Part shown: positions 44,770 through 55,564 of the stretch, in pieces
Layout of the letters: each line of letters begins with the position of its first letter
How positions within the stretch are numbered: the stretch's first letter is position 1
Source of the DNA: Bdellovibrionales bacterium
Lineage (GTDB): Bacteria > Bdellovibrionota > UBA1018 > CAIMNF01
DNA length: 64,000 nt
Direction of reading: 5' to 3'
NCBI GenBank assembly: GCA_947502835.1
Contig: CANNBJ010000001.1
Coordinates: 1-64,000, forward strand
Notes under the pieces: model-generated
Told to the model about the DNA's origin: nothing
Database searches by the model: none
What the model saw: the letters and a program-made list of their open reading frames with translations, nothing else
Program-made: the position numbers and the translations under genes

Positions 44770-47496
44770 CTAGAGGTGGGCTCCATGGCACTTCTTGACC
44801 TTCTTTCCGCTCCCGCAAGGGCACTCGTCATTTCTTCCGAGTTTGGACAGATCCACACCGACAGGAAGAGGCTTCATTCCGGACAAGGCCTCTCTTGCGG
44901 TCGGGAGCTTTTGTGGGGCGAGGCCGCCTTGAATGGGGGCCTCCTCGATCGACTCTCCCTCAAGGTCGCCGGCCAGATCCTCTGGCGCGCTTGCCGAGAT
45001 CTGCACTGCGAACATCTTCCGGACCACGTCTCCCGTAATCTGGGCCATCATCATTTCAAAAAACCGGAAACCCTGTTTCTTGTATTCCACAAGAGGATCC
45101 TTCTGGCCGTATCCCTGCAACCCGATTCCATCGCGAAGGTGATCCATGGCGAGGAGGTGGTCCTTCCAGAGATGATCAATGGTTCCCAGAAGAACCATTT
45201 TTTCCACTTGGCGGATCATGTCCGGAGAATACTGGGTCTCCTTTGCGAGGTACGCCTTTTCAGCGAGGCCAATCAATACCTTCTTGAGCCCCTCACCCGT
45301 GAGGGGAACAATGTCCCGTTCGGTGAGATTTGCATGGGTTTGGAAGGTCACGGCAATCGCTTCATTGAGTTCTTTCAGATTCAGGCTGCTGGCACCATCC
45401 ACTTTGCGGATTTTTCCACCGGGGAAAAAGTCCTCGCAAATTGCATTGATGATTTCCTCCACCATGGAGAACACCATTCCCCGCAGGTCTTGCTGGCTTA
45501 GAACCTCACGCCTCCATGCATAGACAACCTTTCGTTGCTGATTCATGACGTCGTCGTATTCGAGGAGGTGCTTCCGGATGTCGTAGTTATGACCTTCCAC
45601 TTTCTTTTGCGCCCCGGCAATCGACTTCGTAATCCATACGTGCTCAATGGGGGCATCGTCTTCCATGAAGCGTTTGATGTTTACGCCGCCGAAAATGCGC
45701 ATCAAATCGTCATCGAGGGAGAGGTAAAATTTTGATTTACCCGGATCGCCCTGACGGCCCGCGCGACCCCGCAGCTGATTGTCGATCCGGCGGGACTCGT
45801 GCCGTTCCGTACCGATGATATAAAGGCCTCCCGCGGATTTCACGGCGTCGCGCTCTGTCTCAACGGTCTGTGCCCATTGTTTCGCATTCTCTTCAAGGCG
45901 CCTGTGCCATTCCGCCTTTTCCTCATCCGTTGCATCTGAGGCAAGAGATCCCGTCGCCTGCTTGGCTAAAAACTCGGCATTCCCCCCGAGGAGGATGTCG
46001 GTTCCCCGGCCCGCCATGTTGGTGGAGATGGTCACCGAACCGCGACGTCCGGCCTGAGCGACAATGTCGGCCTCGCGTTCGTGCTGTTTTGCATTCAAGA
46101 CGTTGTGGCGAATTCCGGAGGTCTTCAGGAGCTTTGAGAGCTGCTCGGATTTGTCCACGGAAATGGTCCCGACCAATACGGGCTGGCCTTTCTCGTTGGC
46201 GATTTTGATCTCATCCACAATTGCCTTCAGCTTCGATCCTTCCGATTTGTAGATGGTATCGGGCTCGTCTTTCCGCACATTGGTCCGGTTGGTCGGGATG
46301 ATGGTGACATCAAGGTTGTAGATCTGCTTGAATTCGGTCGCCTCGGTGTCGGCGGTTCCGGTCATTCCCGAGAGTTTTTTGTACATCCGGAAGTAGTTCT
46401 GGAAGGTGATCGTTGCAAGCGTCTGGTTCTCACTCTCGATGGTGACGCCCTCCTTTGCCTCGACCGCCTGATGGAGTCCGTCGCTCCAGCGGCGACCCGG
46501 CATGAGACGGCCCGTGAATTCATCGACGATGCACACTTCGCCATCCTTCACGACATAGTCCACGTCACGCTTGAAGAGCACATGCGCCCGGAGGGCCTGA
46601 TTCACATGGTGCAGGAGTTCGATGTTCGCCGGATCATAGAGGTTTTTGATTCCGAGTCGTTTCTCCATCTTGTCCACGCCCGATTCCGAGAGTGCAGCGG
46701 TTTTTGATTTTTCGTCGACCGTGTAGTCCGTGTCCTTGATCAAGCCGCCATCCGCCCGGATTTGCCGGTCAATCACATAGTACAGTTCGGTTGAGTCCTC
46801 GGACGGACCCGAAATGATGAGGGGAGTCCGCGCTTCATCAATCAGGATCGAGTCCACTTCGTCGATGATCGCGTAGTTGAGTTCGCGCTGAACGTAATCT
46901 TCAAGGCGGAACTTCATGTTGTCCCGGAGGTAATCAAATCCGAATTCATTGTTGGTTCCGTAGGTAATGTCGCAGCCGTAGTTCTGCTGGCGCTGGCGAT
47001 CATTCAGTCCATGAACGATGATCCCGGTGGAAAGGCCAAGAAATCCGAAAACGCGCCCCATCCATTCGCTGTCCCGTCGGGCAAGGTAGTCGTTGACGGT
47101 GATGACATGGACGCCTTTGCCCTCGAGCGCATTCGTGTACGAGGGAAGTGTGGCGACAAGGGTTTTTCCTTCGCCGGTCTTCATCTCCGCGATTCGGCCT
47201 CGGTGAAGCGTGATTCCTCCGATCATCTGAACGTCGTAATGGCGCTGGCCGATCACCCGCCATGCGGCTTCGCGGACGGTGGCAAACGCCTCAGGGAGGA
47301 TGGAGTTCAAATTCTCCCCTCGTGCCAGACGCTCCTTGAATTTCGCGGTCTGCGCCTTGAGGTCTTCGTTGGAAAGAGCCTTGATCTTCGGCTCGAGTGC
47401 GTTGATTTGCCGTAGAATCGGGTCAATGCTCTTGAGTTCCCGATCATTCTGAGTTCCAAAAATCTTTTTTCCAAGGTGACTGAGTTGTTGAATCAT
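44770..47496 (-). CDS. secA: Preprotein translocase ATPase SecA
   Basis: The 908-aa motor drives proteins through SecYEG. The start is ATG at 47496, giving [18 protein letters not shown], with GGAG about 8 nt upstream. Walker A reads [11 protein letters not shown], Walker B is in [20 protein letters not shown], the second nucleotide domain has [15 protein letters not shown], and [11 protein letters not shown] is the final motif. The C-terminus has the zinc SEC-C box [14 protein letters not shown], which binds SecB and phospholipid. It follows the M23 peptidase gene by 28 nt. Confidence 0.98.
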   Translation of the reverse strand: MIQQLSHLGKKIFGTQNDRELKSIDPILRQINALEPKIKALSNEDLKAQTAKFKERLARGENLNSILPEAFATVREAAWRVIGQRHYDVQMIGGITLHRGRIAEMKTGEGKTLVATLPSYTNALEGKGVHVITVNDYLARRDSEWMGRVFGFLGLSTGIIVHGLNDRQRQQNYGCDITYGTNNEFGFDYLRDNMKFRLEDYVQRELNYAIIDEVDSILIDEARTPLIISGPSEDSTELYYVIDRQIRADGGLIKDTDYTVDEKSKTAALSESGVDKMEKRLGIKNLYDPANIELLHHVNQALRAHVLFKRDVDYVVKDGEVCIVDEFTGRLMPGRRWSDGLHQAVEAKEGVTIESENQTLATITFQNYFRMYKKLSGMTGTADTEATEFKQIYNLDVTIIPTNRTNVRKDEPDTIYKSEGSKLKAIVDEIKIANEKGQPVLVGTISVDKSEQLSKLLKTSGIRHNVLNAKQHEREADIVAQAGRRGSVTISTNMAGRGTDILLGGNAEFLAKQATGSLASDATDEEKAEWHRRLEENAKQWAQTVETERDAVKSAGGLYIIGTERHESRRIDNQLRGRAGRQGDPGKSKFYLSLDDDLMRIFGGVNIKRFMEDDAPIEHVWITKSIAGAQKKVEGHNYDIRKHLLEYDDVMNQQRKVVYAWRREVLSQQDLRGMVFSMVEEIINAICEDFFPGGKIRKVDGASSLNLKELNEAIAVTFQTHANLTERDIVPLTGEGLKKVLIGLAEKAYLAKETQYSPDMIRQVEKMVLLGTIDHLWKDHLLAMDHLRDGIGLQGYGQKDPLVEYKKQGFRFFEMMMAQITGDVVRKMFAVQISASAPEDLAGDLEGESIEEAPIQGGLAPQKLPTAREALSGMKPLPVGVDLSKLGRNDECPCGSGKKVKKCHGAHL

Positions 47497-47524
47497 GGAG
47501 TTTCTCCGTTTGTTTCCGATTTCT

Positions 47525-48448
47525 CTAATTCTCAAGAATGTATGCCAGGGGGTCGACCGGGATGCCTTGAACCCGAACCTCATAATGGAGGTGGGATCCC
47601 GTCGATTGTCCCGAGTTGCCCATCAGGGCGATGGTTTGTCCGCGCTTCACCTTCTGGCCCGGCTTCACCAGGACTTTCGAGGTGTGTCCGTACCAGGTCT
47701 CAAGTCCGTACCCGTGATCCAGGATCACAATCTGGCCGTACCCCGACTTTCTTCCTGCGTATGAAACGGTCGCGAGTGCAGGGGAGCGAATGGGGGTTCC
47801 CATGACATTCGCCACGTCCACACCCTCATGCATTTTCTCAACACCGTCCCCCAAGGGCGAGAGGCGCACACCGAACCCGTTCGTGAAGTAGCCCTCGGCC
47901 GGCTTCTTTGTGGGGAGTGCGTTCAAGAAGGATTTCTGGTCGGACAGGAGTTCATACAAATCGTGAAGGTTTTGCTCAAGCGTGAGGGACTTCAGGCTCA
48001 AGCGCTCGAAATTCTGATCTTCCTTCTTCGGGAGCGACTGTTCAGTTGCGTTTTCCACCGGTTTGGCCGCGAAGGAAAGATTTGCAGCGGCATTGGGCGG
48101 GGGAAGCTCGATGTGTTGAGAGAGTTGGTCTTGATCCATCAGATTGGTGATCATTTTCAATCGGGCAGAGAAATTCTCGATGCGATCGAGGCTTGATTCC
48201 AATGCTTCCATCCGGTTTTGGTAAAGCTGCACGTTCTGCCGCAGCCTCCGGTTTTCGGACTGCAGCTCCCGGTTTTCATACACTTGGTTTGCCACGAAAC
48301 GATAATCCAGAAACAGGGTGAACGCGATCAGGATCAGAACGGGAAGGACCACCATTGCCGCGCGAAGAAGCCAGATCGGGATGTGGATTTGCCGCGCCTT
48401 CGAGGAGTTCTCCGGGATGATCAAGATGGTGTAAAAACGATTCGCCAT
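47525..48448 (-). CDS. M23 (LytM) family peptidase, membrane-anchored
   Basis: The 307-aa protein has an N-terminal membrane helix (residues 30-50), a periplasmic coiled coil (55-105, [20 protein letters not shown]) and a LytM domain from ~195. Zinc ligands are present: HEGVD (His-x3-Asp) and HLHYEVR. It probably cuts peptidoglycan cross-links, or activates amidases as EnvC/NlpD-type proteins do; the intact HxxxD and HxH favour real peptidase activity. It is the gene upstream of secA. Confidence 0.92.
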   Translation of the reverse strand: MANRFYTILIIPENSSKARQIHIPIWLLRAAMVVLPVLILIAFTLFLDYRFVANQVYENRELQSENRRLRQNVQLYQNRMEALESSLDRIENFSARLKMITNLMDQDQLSQHIELPPPNAAANLSFAAKPVENATEQSLPKKEDQNFERLSLKSLTLEQNLHDLYELLSDQKSFLNALPTKKPAEGYFTNGFGVRLSPLGDGVEKMHEGVDVANVMGTPIRSPALATVSYAGRKSGYGQIVILDHGYGLETWYGHTSKVLVKPGQKVKRGQTIALMGNSGQSTGSHLHYEVRVQGIPVDPLAYILEN

Positions 48449-48455
48449 CCCGCCC

Positions 48456-49214
48456 CTATACTCCTTGCGCCTTCACAAGGACCACGGTGACGTTGTCATC
48501 TCCGCCGTTTGAATTCGCCGCGTGCACCAAGCGTTCAGCCGCCTCGGAGAGGGGGCGACCCCGACTTTCTCCGTCCATCAGGATTTCGTGCATGATCTGG
48601 TCTTCCACGGGTCCGGAAAGGCCATCGGAACACAGAAGGAAACCGTCGCCAGGACGGATCTCAACTTTGAAAACCTCTCCCCGGACATTCGGTTCATACC
48701 CCACGGAACGAGTGATGACGTTCTTCATTTCGTCCGACTTCATTTGTTCGCGGGTGATGAGCCCTGCCCTGAGCTTTTCCTGAACTAACGAATGGTCCTT
48801 GCTGATCTGCCAGATTCCCTCGGCATTCCAAAGGTAGGCGCGACTGTCTCCCACTTGCAGGATGGTCGCTTCATGGTCCGTGATTTTCAGGATGGTTGCG
48901 GTGGTCCCCATTCCCTCAAGTTGTGCCTCGCGCGAGGCCATTTCGTGGATCGCTTGATTTGCGATTTGAATGGATTGCTGAAGAATGATCGAATCCGGTT
49001 CGTTCTTGTCAAGGGAGGTGCGCACATGCTCCGTCACCTTTTCGACGCACAGTTGGCTGGCAATTTCTCCACCCTGGTGTCCCCCCATGCCATCCGCCAC
49101 AATGAAGAGTCCGGTTTCCAGATCTGCCAATCCGCAATCCTGGTTTTGTTTTCGTTTCAGACCGATGTCCGTCAAAAGGGCGCAACTCAATTGGAGAGTG
49201 GTCGTTGGGTTCAT
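48456..49214 (-). CDS. PP2C-family protein Ser/Thr phosphatase (PphA/Stp type)
   Basis: The 252-aa cytosolic enzyme has all metal-binding motifs: DIGLKRKQNQD, IVADGMGGHQGGE, GTTATIL, VGDSRAYLW, CSDGLSG and GGDDNVTVVLV. It should reverse phosphorylation by kinases such as that at 36588. The start ATG 49214 has GGGGG 8 nt upstream; ATG 49229 is possible. It is divergent from the prkA operon. Confidence 0.93.
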   Translation of the reverse strand: MNPTTTLQLSCALLTDIGLKRKQNQDCGLADLETGLFIVADGMGGHQGGEIASQLCVEKVTEHVRTSLDKNEPDSIILQQSIQIANQAIHEMASREAQLEGMGTTATILKITDHEATILQVGDSRAYLWNAEGIWQISKDHSLVQEKLRAGLITREQMKSDEMKNVITRSVGYEPNVRGEVFKVEIRPGDGFLLCSDGLSGPVEDQIMHEILMDGESRGRPLSEAAERLVHAANSNGGDDNVTVVLVKAQGV

Positions 49215-49444
49215 GGTATTCGCCCCCATTGTGTCCAAAAAGGCGTGGGAAGTCCACGCTTTCCACCATAAATCTCCTGATTCTCGAGAGCAGAGAGAAG
49301 GGAGAGTTGGCCCATTACTGAATTAATAAAGTCAAGCAAGAGAAGATGAACAGTCTCGCGCCGCAGCGCAAGGTGTTTCTCGAGCGGTTTCGATTCGCCT
49401 TTGGGCCGCCTTGGGAACCGGCCAGGCAAGAATAAATTAAATCA

Positions 49445-49461
49445 GTTTTATTAAATAAAAC
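49445..49461. promoter_or_regulatory. AT-rich 8-1-8 palindrome upstream of prkA
   Basis: GTTTTATT (49445-49452) and AATAAAAC (49454-49461) flank a single A. It ends 21 bp before the predicted -35 box, a place typical of activator sites. Confidence 0.45.
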
Positions 49462-49482
49462 GCACCGCAGGGGGAGTTTTTT

Positions 49483-49512
49483 TTGGACGCTCGCAGGCAG
49501 GGTCGATACACT
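49483..49512 (+). promoter_or_regulatory. Candidate prkA promoter
   Basis: TTGGAC (49483-49488), an 18-bp spacer and TACACT (49507-49512). The match to sigma70 is moderate; the start would be near 49520, 19 nt before the ATG. Confidence 0.4.
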
Positions 49513-49538
49513 GATTCGGAGAAGAGGGCCTCGAAATC

Positions 49539-51611
49539 ATGACTCAATCCGCACAAGAGTGGTCGAAATATCTGAATCAAATCCAATCCAAGGAAGAATT
49601 CCAGAACTTGAACTGGGAAGGCACCTTTTTCGAATACCTGGAAATGGTGAAAAAGGACCCTCTGATTGCGCGAAACGCGTTTCAGCGCATGTACGATATG
49701 GTCCTCACGTGGGGAACTGAAAACTTCGTCGAGTACAAAAAGGAAATTACCCGCTACAAGTTCTTCGACGATCCGATCGATCAGGGAAAAGACGCGGTTT
49801 TCGGCCTCGATGTGCAACTCATGAAACTTGTGAATTTCTTCAAGTCCGCAGCCTATGGCTATGGAACGGAAAAGCGAGTGCTTCTTCTGCACGGTCCAGT
49901 CGGTTCGGCGAAGTCGACCATCGCAAGGCTCTTGAAGAAGGGGATCGAGCAGTATTCCAGGACCGAGGCCGGCGCGCTTTATTCCTTCAAGTGGATTGAT
50001 CCGACTGGCAAGGGCGAGCCTCTTTTCGGTGGTGCCACCGAGATGATGTCACCCATGCATGAAGATCCGCTCAAGCTCATTCCTGAGGAAATGCGCGCGA
50101 AGGTTCTCTCTGAGATCAACAAAAACGCAAAAGGCGATTACAAGGTTGCGATCAAAGGCGACATGGATCCTGCCTCGCGGTTTGTGATGAGGGAACTCCT
50201 GAAGCGTTATCAGGGAGATTGGACACAGGTGATTCAGAATCACGTAAAAGTGGTTCGGATTGCGCTCTCCGAAAAAGACCGTCTCGGGATCGGAACCTTT
50301 CAGCCAAAAGACGAGAAAAACCAGGATTCCACCGAACTTACGGGAGATATCAACTACCGGAAAATTGCGGAATACGGCTCTGATTCCGATCCGCGGGCCT
50401 TCAATTTCGATGGGGAATTTTGTGTTGCCAATCGTGGCGTGATCGAGTTCATCGAAGTTCTGAAGCTCGATGTGGCCTTTCTCTATGACCTGTTGACCGC
50501 GTCCCAGGAACACAAAATCAAGCCAAAGAAATTCGCCCAGACCGACATTGATGAAGTGATCATCGGGCACACCAACGAACCCGAGTTCAGAAAGCTTCAG
50601 AACAACGAGTTCATGGAAGCGCTCCGTGATCGTACGGTGAAGATTGACGTGCCGTACATCACAAAGCTCAAGCATGAGGTCAAGATTTATGAAAAAGACT
50701 TCAATGCTCAAAAGATCCGCGGCAAGAGCATTGCGCCCCATACCATTGAGGTTGCGGCCATGTGGGCGATTCTGACCCGTCTTGAACATCCTAAAAAAGC
50801 GAACATTTCGCTCATGCAAAAGCTCAAACTCTATGACGGAAAGACTCTCTCGGGATTTTCGGAAGAGAACGTGAAAGAGCTTCGAAAAGAAGCGATTCGC
50901 GAAGGACTCGACGGAGTTTCGCCGCGTTATGTACAGGATAAGATCTCGAACGCGATCGTGAAGAGTGAGATTCCTTGCGTGAACCCGTTCATGATCCTGA
51001 ACGAGCTTGAAAGCGGGCTCAAGAATCATGCGCTCATCGCAAGCGAGGAGCGCCGACGCGAGTACCGGGACCTGATTGGGCTTGTGAAGCAAGAGTACGA
51101 GGACATCGTGAAAAACGAGGTCCAGCGTGCGATCTCGGCCGATGAGGATGCAATCGCAAAGCTGTGCGGCAATTACATCGACAACGTCAAGGCCTACACC
51201 CAGCGCGAAAAGATCCGCAACAAATACACGGGAATGGACGAGGAGTGCGATGAGCGCCTGATGCGTTCGATCGAGGAAAAAATCGACATTCCTGAGAGCC
51301 GCAAGGACGACTTCCGGCGCGAAATCATGAACTACATCGGCGCGCTTGCGATTGAGGGACGGACCTTCGATTACAAGACCAATGAACGTCTTCACAAGGC
51401 GCTGGAACTCAAGCTTTTCGAGGATCAAAAAGACACGATCAAGCTTACGAGCCTTGTGTCGAATGTGGTCGATCGCGCAACCCAGGAAAAGATCGATGTC
51501 GTGAAGTCACGACTCATCAAGTACTTCGGGTATGATGAGATCTCGGCGACCGATGTGCTGAACTTTGTTGCGAGCATCTTTGCCCGCGGCGATGTGAAGA
51601 AGCGGGAATAG
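49539..51611 (+). CDS. prkA: PrkA-family AAA+ protein (serine protein kinase)
   Basis: The 690-aa protein has an N-terminal AAA+ domain with Walker A GPVGSAKS (119-126) and a C-terminal kinase-like/winged-helix part. Blocks such as [33 protein letters not shown] and [20 protein letters not shown] are characteristic. In other bacteria PrkA (YeaG) works with YeaH in stress and stationary-phase responses and sporulation-related control. yeaH follows after 3 nt and spoVR after 2 nt more: a classic three-gene operon. Confidence 0.96.
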   Translation: MTQSAQEWSKYLNQIQSKEEFQNLNWEGTFFEYLEMVKKDPLIARNAFQRMYDMVLTWGTENFVEYKKEITRYKFFDDPIDQGKDAVFGLDVQLMKLVNFFKSAAYGYGTEKRVLLLHGPVGSAKSTIARLLKKGIEQYSRTEAGALYSFKWIDPTGKGEPLFGGATEMMSPMHEDPLKLIPEEMRAKVLSEINKNAKGDYKVAIKGDMDPASRFVMRELLKRYQGDWTQVIQNHVKVVRIALSEKDRLGIGTFQPKDEKNQDSTELTGDINYRKIAEYGSDSDPRAFNFDGEFCVANRGVIEFIEVLKLDVAFLYDLLTASQEHKIKPKKFAQTDIDEVIIGHTNEPEFRKLQNNEFMEALRDRTVKIDVPYITKLKHEVKIYEKDFNAQKIRGKSIAPHTIEVAAMWAILTRLEHPKKANISLMQKLKLYDGKTLSGFSEENVKELRKEAIREGLDGVSPRYVQDKISNAIVKSEIPCVNPFMILNELESGLKNHALIASEERRREYRDLIGLVKQEYEDIVKNEVQRAISADEDAIAKLCGNYIDNVKAYTQREKIRNKYTGMDEECDERLMRSIEEKIDIPESRKDDFRREIMNYIGALAIEGRTFDYKTNERLHKALELKLFEDQKDTIKLTSLVSNVVDRATQEKIDVVKSRLIKYFGYDEISATDVLNFVASIFARGDVKKRE

Positions 51612-51614
51612 CCG

Positions 51615-52733
51615 ATGATTGATGGCGCACGCCGGGATCATGCCCGCTTCCGACAGATCGTTCGAGGCAAGATCAAGCAGGATCTGAAGAAGTACATCAC
51701 TCACTCGGAAATGTTCGGGCGCAAGGGCAAGGATACGGTGACGATCCCCATGCCTCAGATCGACATTCCTCGCTTCCGCTATGGATCCAATCAAGGTGGG
51801 GTGGGGCAAGGTGATGGAAATCCCGGGGATCCGGTTCCGGGCCAGGGTGATCCCAATCAAGAGGGTGAAGGCGGCAAGAAGGCCGGGCAGGATAGCGGCC
51901 AACACGACCTTGAAGTCGAGTTCACGTTAGAGGAGCTTGCCGAGATCCTGGGCGAACAGTTGCAGCTTCCGAAGATCGAGCCCCGCGGACAAAAGAACCT
52001 GAAATCCAAAGTCGATCGTTATACCGCGATTGCGTCCCAAGGTCCGAATTCGCTCAGGCACTTCAAGCGAACCTTCAAGGAGGCATTGAAGCGCCAGATC
52101 GCATCGGGCATTTATGATCCCGAGAACCCGGTGATTGTTCCGATCAAAAAGGACATGCGCTATCGGTCCTGGAAGTCGGATGTGAAGCACGAGAACTCGG
52201 CCGTGATCATCTACATGATGGACGTTTCGGGTTCAATGGGGGATGAGCAGAAAGAAATCGTAAGGACCGAAGCCTTTTGGATCAATACCTGGCTCAAATC
52301 CCAGTACAAAGGCGTTGAAACCCGCTACATCATCCATGATGCCACGGCAAAAGAGGTCGATGAGGATACGTTCTTCAGGACCCGCGAAAGCGGTGGAACG
52401 CTGATCAGCTCCGCCTACAAGGTGTGCGAGCAGATCATCAACAAGGATTATCCGCCCGGGGATTGGAACATTTATCCCTTTCATTTTTCGGATGGCGACA
52501 ACTGGTCGACCGAAGACACGAAGCTTTGCATTGACCTCATGAAGAACTCGCTTCTCCCGAAGGTGAATGCCTTTTGCTATGGACAGGTAGATTCCCGGTA
52601 CGGATCGGGTCAGTTCTACAAGGATCTGATCGAGGTGTTTGGAAGCGATGATGATTCGGTGATCCTGTCGCGCATCGAGAACAAGGACGGAATCCTCCAG
52701 TCCATCAAGGACTTTTTAGGAAAGGGACGCTGA
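51615..52733 (+). CDS. yeaH: YeaH/YhbH family protein (DUF444)
   Basis: The 372-aa protein has the DUF444 pattern: N-terminal [20 protein letters not shown], a Gly/Gln-rich linker ([19 protein letters not shown]), then a von Willebrand A-type core with a MIDAS-like VSGSMG in [17 protein letters not shown]. The partner is PrkA, encoded just upstream. The function in stress tolerance is known only genetically. Confidence 0.95.
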   Translation: MIDGARRDHARFRQIVRGKIKQDLKKYITHSEMFGRKGKDTVTIPMPQIDIPRFRYGSNQGGVGQGDGNPGDPVPGQGDPNQEGEGGKKAGQDSGQHDLEVEFTLEELAEILGEQLQLPKIEPRGQKNLKSKVDRYTAIASQGPNSLRHFKRTFKEALKRQIASGIYDPENPVIVPIKKDMRYRSWKSDVKHENSAVIIYMMDVSGSMGDEQKEIVRTEAFWINTWLKSQYKGVETRYIIHDATAKEVDEDTFFRTRESGGTLISSAYKVCEQIINKDYPPGDWNIYPFHFSDGDNWSTEDTKLCIDLMKNSLLPKVNAFCYGQVDSRYGSGQFYKDLIEVFGSDDDSVILSRIENKDGILQSIKDFLGKGR

Positions 52734-52735
52734 AG

Positions 52736-54226
52736 ATGGGCAATCGTTCCACCGCGCTCCCGATGGAGCTCGCAAAGCTGCAAGAAGAGATCAAGGGATA
52801 TGCCGAGGGCTTTGGTCTTGATTTCTTTGAGACGATCTTTGAAATGGTGCCGTCGGACGCGATCAATGCGCTTGCCGCCCAAGAGGGCTTTCCGGTGCGC
52901 TATCCTCACTGGCGCTTTGGGATGAACTACGACCAGTATTCGAAGGGCTATGAGTGGGGATTTTCCAAGATTTACGAAATGGTGATCAACACCAATCCAT
53001 CGTATGCCTATCTCATGAGCTCGAACTCGTATGTTGATCAGAAGATGGTGATGGCCCATGTGTATGGGCATGTGGACTTCTTCAAGAACAACTACTGGTT
53101 CTCAAGAACCAACCGCAAGATGCTCGACACCATGGCGAATCACGCGGTCAAGATCCGTCAGTACATGGATGATACCGGGCAGGATGAGGTTGAAGGATTT
53201 ATCGATATTTGCCTGAGTCTTGATAACTTGATTGATCCGAATCTTCCGTTTGAGAATCCCAAGTCTGCAAAGAAGGAAGAAGAGGCGCCGCGCGCGCAGG
53301 AACTCGGCAAGATCAAGGTCGAGCGCTCTTACATGGACAAGTTCATCAATCCACCCGAATTCATTGATGACCAAAAGAAGAAGCTCGAAGCCCAGGCAAA
53401 GCAGTCGCAGATGTTTCCGGCAAACCCTTCGCGCGACATTCTTCAGTTTTTGATGCAGCATGCTCCGCTCAAGGACTGGCAGCGGGATGTGATCCGGATG
53501 ATCCGGGATGAGTCGTATTATTTCATTCCGCAGATGCAGACCAAGATCATGAACGAGGGGTGGGCGTCCTATTGGCACTCTGAGATCATGACCAAGAAGG
53601 CGCTCAAGGATTCCGAGATCATTGATTTTGCCGATCACCATGCCGGGGTGACCGCGATGTCGCCTGGCAAGATCAATCCATACAAGATCGGGGTGGAGTT
53701 GTTCCGTGACATCGAAGACCGCTGGAACCGTGGTCGTTATGGCAAAGCCTTTGAGGATTGTTCCGATCTGCGGGAGCGGGCGCAGTGGGACAAAAAGCTT
53801 GGACTTGGACGGCAGAAGATCTTTGAAGTTCGAAAGGTCTGTAACGACGTGACTTTCATCGACGAGTACATCACGCCAGAGTTTGTGGATCGCTACAAGC
53901 TCTACACCTACGAGCACAATCGCAGGACCGGGCAATACGAAATTGTCGATCGGAACTTCAAGACCGTAAAAGAGAAGCTGCTCACGAGTCTCACCAATCA
54001 GGGGCAACCGCATATCTCTGTGTTCGATGCGAATTTCGAGAATCGCGGGGAGTTGCTTTTGATTCACAAACACTTGGGCGCGGACCTCGATTTAAAGTAC
54101 GCGCGCGAAACCATGCGCTCGATCTTCACGCTTTGGACCCGGCCTGTTCATATCGAAACCGAGGTTGAGGGGCGGAAGAGGTTCTTTACTTATACCAAGA
54201 ACCACGAATTCGTTGCCAAAGACTAA
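52736..54226 (+). CDS. spoVR: SpoVR family protein
   Basis: The 496-aa protein matches SpoVR: RYPHWRFGMNYDQYSKGYEW, MVMAHVYGHVDFFKNNYWF, KIMNEGWASYWHSEIMTK and DFADHHAGVTAM. The repeated His/Glu (HVYGH, NEGWASYWH, DHHAG) suggest a metal site, though no reaction is proved. It completes the prkA-yeaH-spoVR operon and ends 10 nt before a terminator hairpin. Confidence 0.95.
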   Translation: MGNRSTALPMELAKLQEEIKGYAEGFGLDFFETIFEMVPSDAINALAAQEGFPVRYPHWRFGMNYDQYSKGYEWGFSKIYEMVINTNPSYAYLMSSNSYVDQKMVMAHVYGHVDFFKNNYWFSRTNRKMLDTMANHAVKIRQYMDDTGQDEVEGFIDICLSLDNLIDPNLPFENPKSAKKEEEAPRAQELGKIKVERSYMDKFINPPEFIDDQKKKLEAQAKQSQMFPANPSRDILQFLMQHAPLKDWQRDVIRMIRDESYYFIPQMQTKIMNEGWASYWHSEIMTKKALKDSEIIDFADHHAGVTAMSPGKINPYKIGVELFRDIEDRWNRGRYGKAFEDCSDLRERAQWDKKLGLGRQKIFEVRKVCNDVTFIDEYITPEFVDRYKLYTYEHNRRTGQYEIVDRNFKTVKEKLLTSLTNQGQPHISVFDANFENRGELLLIHKHLGADLDLKYARETMRSIFTLWTRPVHIETEVEGRKRFFTYTKNHEFVAKD

Positions 54227-54236
54227 GAGGGCGTTC

Positions 54237-54263
54237 AAAAGCGCGAATCTGCTGCGCTTTTTT
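54237..54263 (+). terminator. Terminator of the prkA operon
   Basis: AAAAGCGC (54237-54244) pairs with GCGCTTTT (54254-54261) and T residues follow. The stem lies inside a sequence that is partly repeated at 54364-54381. Confidence 0.8.
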
Positions 54264-54381
54264 CCTGAAATCTCCTTCGGCGTACGCTGAGTACGCCTCA
54301 GTCGTTTTCATCAAAAAATCTTCGCATCTTCACCCTTTTTAACGCACTGCCCTAGTTGGGTTGAAAAGCGCGAATCTGCTG
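54237..54381 (+). repeat. 18-bp direct repeat pair and small palindrome
   Basis: AAAAGCGCGAATCTGCTG occurs at 54237-54254 and again, without change, at 54364-54381, starts 127 bp apart. Between them is a palindrome GGCGTAC-GCTGA-GTACGCC (about 54278-54296). No gene is seen. It resembles a dispersed intergenic repeat. Confidence 0.7.
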
Positions 54382-54412
54382 TATTTCTTATCGTTGTCTT
54401 CTAGTCACAAAT

Positions 54413-54603
54413 TGGCCCCTTTGAATGGGCATGGACCGAAAGCTCCATTGACCGATCCCATCGGAGTCATTGGTGTTTCGCCTCCGTTCCGCCTCCTGCG
54501 GCCTCGCTATCGTCAATCCGAACTCGCGAGAGTCGGCGAAACACCAATGACTCCGATGGGTTCAAGGCTGGCGCTCGAGAGCCATGCCCATTCAAAGGGG
54601 CCA
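54413..54603. repeat. 191-bp imperfect inverted repeat (long hairpin/cruciform)
   Basis: The outer arms, 54413-54434 and 54582-54603, are perfect 22-bp complements. The inner arms, 54457-54482 and 54535-54560, are perfect 26-bp complements. The 22- and 21-nt stretches between them do not pair well, and a 52-nt loop closes the structure. There is no transposase. The size suits a MITE-like element or a structured RNA. The rest of the gap (54264-54879) shows no supported gene. Confidence 0.88.
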
Positions 54604-54879
54604 GCTTGAATTGCGTTTTGGTTGACCCATGGTCGAAAAAAATCCGAATGATTTTAACTCTAGCGTGTCTAAGTTGACATTTTTTGGGACGGAATGGGTC
54701 TGAATGTACACATCTTGCGGGCGGCGACGGCGGCGGGTACTGGTTCCATTTCGCGGCTCATTGGGGTGCATTCAAGCAAGCCCATGGCCAAAATCATCTT
54801 GAGCTACACAGGGTGCGATCGATTGCTTTGTGTCTTTCGGAAGCCTGTGTGGCCACTCCTTCCGCCTCTGGGAATAAGA

Positions 54880-54908
54880 TTGACTATTTTAGCTAAATTA
54901 GCTAAAAT
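54880..54908 (+). promoter_or_regulatory. fic promoter with overlapping operator
   Basis: TTGACT (54880-54885), a 17-bp spacer and TAAAAT (54903-54908) make a strong promoter. Within it TTTTAGCT (54887-54894) and AGCTAAAA (54900-54907) form an 8-5-8 inverted repeat, with TTAGCTAA occurring twice. A repressor here would block RNA polymerase. Confidence 0.72.
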
Positions 54909-54927
54909 GATCCTAGGCGGAGGATGC

Positions 54928-55557
54928 ATGGGTTGGAACCTCAAGGACCTGCAAGAGACATTGTTGATTGGATCCACATTGGTGGAAGGGTCTACCCTGA
55001 GCGAAAAAGAGGCTCGGGAAATCCTTTCCGGAAAAACCGTGGCAGGGCACCCCGTATCAGAGGCGCGTGAAATCCTAAACTACCGTGCGGCGGTCGAATG
55101 GATCATAAGGGAGTTGAAAAAGAGCCCTTTTTTATCCCAGGATCTCATTCTCGGGTTTCATGCAAAGTTATTTCAAGGGTTCCCGAGTGAACATGGTCGC
55201 TTTAAGGCATCTCGGAATTTCACTTACCTTTCGGATGGCAGCCGATATGACTATGAGGCGCCGGGCAGGGTGGAGCCATTGATTCGAAAGTGGCTGGAGC
55301 GCTTTCAGGGTGGGAAGGATCCGATCAGTGTCGATGAGGGAGCGTGGCTTTATCATGAGTTCCAACGGATTCATCCTTTTGACGACGGCAATGGTCGAAT
55401 TGGGCGGATCCTGATCGCCTACTGGTTTCACTGGAAGATGAAGAAGGAGTTTTCCTTTTTTCTGCGCGACAAGGTGGAGCACCTGCAGGCACTCGAGCGG
55501 GCTAGTGCGGGGGATCTCGCGCTCTTGCGACAATTTTTCCAAAAGAGACTGAAGTGA
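54928..55557 (+). CDS. Fic-domain protein (putative AMPylator), class II
   Basis: The 209-aa protein has the complete Fic motif HPFDDGNGRIGR (His149-Arg160), as needed for transfer of AMP from ATP to a target hydroxyl. STLVEG at 16-21 fits the inhibitory (S/T)xxxE(G/N) helix, here N-terminal, so the enzyme should be self-restrained. The flap region (NFTYLSDGSRYDYEAP) is typical. ATG 54928 has GGAGG 6 nt upstream. A Phd/YefM-like gene follows after 7 nt, which suggests a toxin-antitoxin pair. The target is unknown. Confidence 0.92.
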   Translation: MGWNLKDLQETLLIGSTLVEGSTLSEKEAREILSGKTVAGHPVSEAREILNYRAAVEWIIRELKKSPFLSQDLILGFHAKLFQGFPSEHGRFKASRNFTYLSDGSRYDYEAPGRVEPLIRKWLERFQGGKDPISVDEGAWLYHEFQRIHPFDDGNGRIGRILIAYWFHWKMKKEFSFFLRDKVEHLQALERASAGDLALLRQFFQKRLK

Positions 55558-55564
55558 GGAGCGC

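Larger units (their letters stand above)
49215..49538. other. Intergenic region between the PP2C gene and prkA
   Basis: This 324-bp gap holds no gene I can support. It includes the leader of the PP2C gene, a small GC-rich stretch (49370-49425), an AT-rich palindrome at 49445-49461 and a probable prkA promoter at 49483-49512. Both operons start here in opposite directions. Confidence 0.6.

Noticed and set aside
50049-51428. Long reverse frame opposite prkA
   Set aside because: PrkA family blocks on the plus strand explain the region.
54361-54609. 82-codon frame across the long inverted repeat
   Set aside because: It merely runs through the palindrome; no ribosome-binding site and composition follows the repeat.
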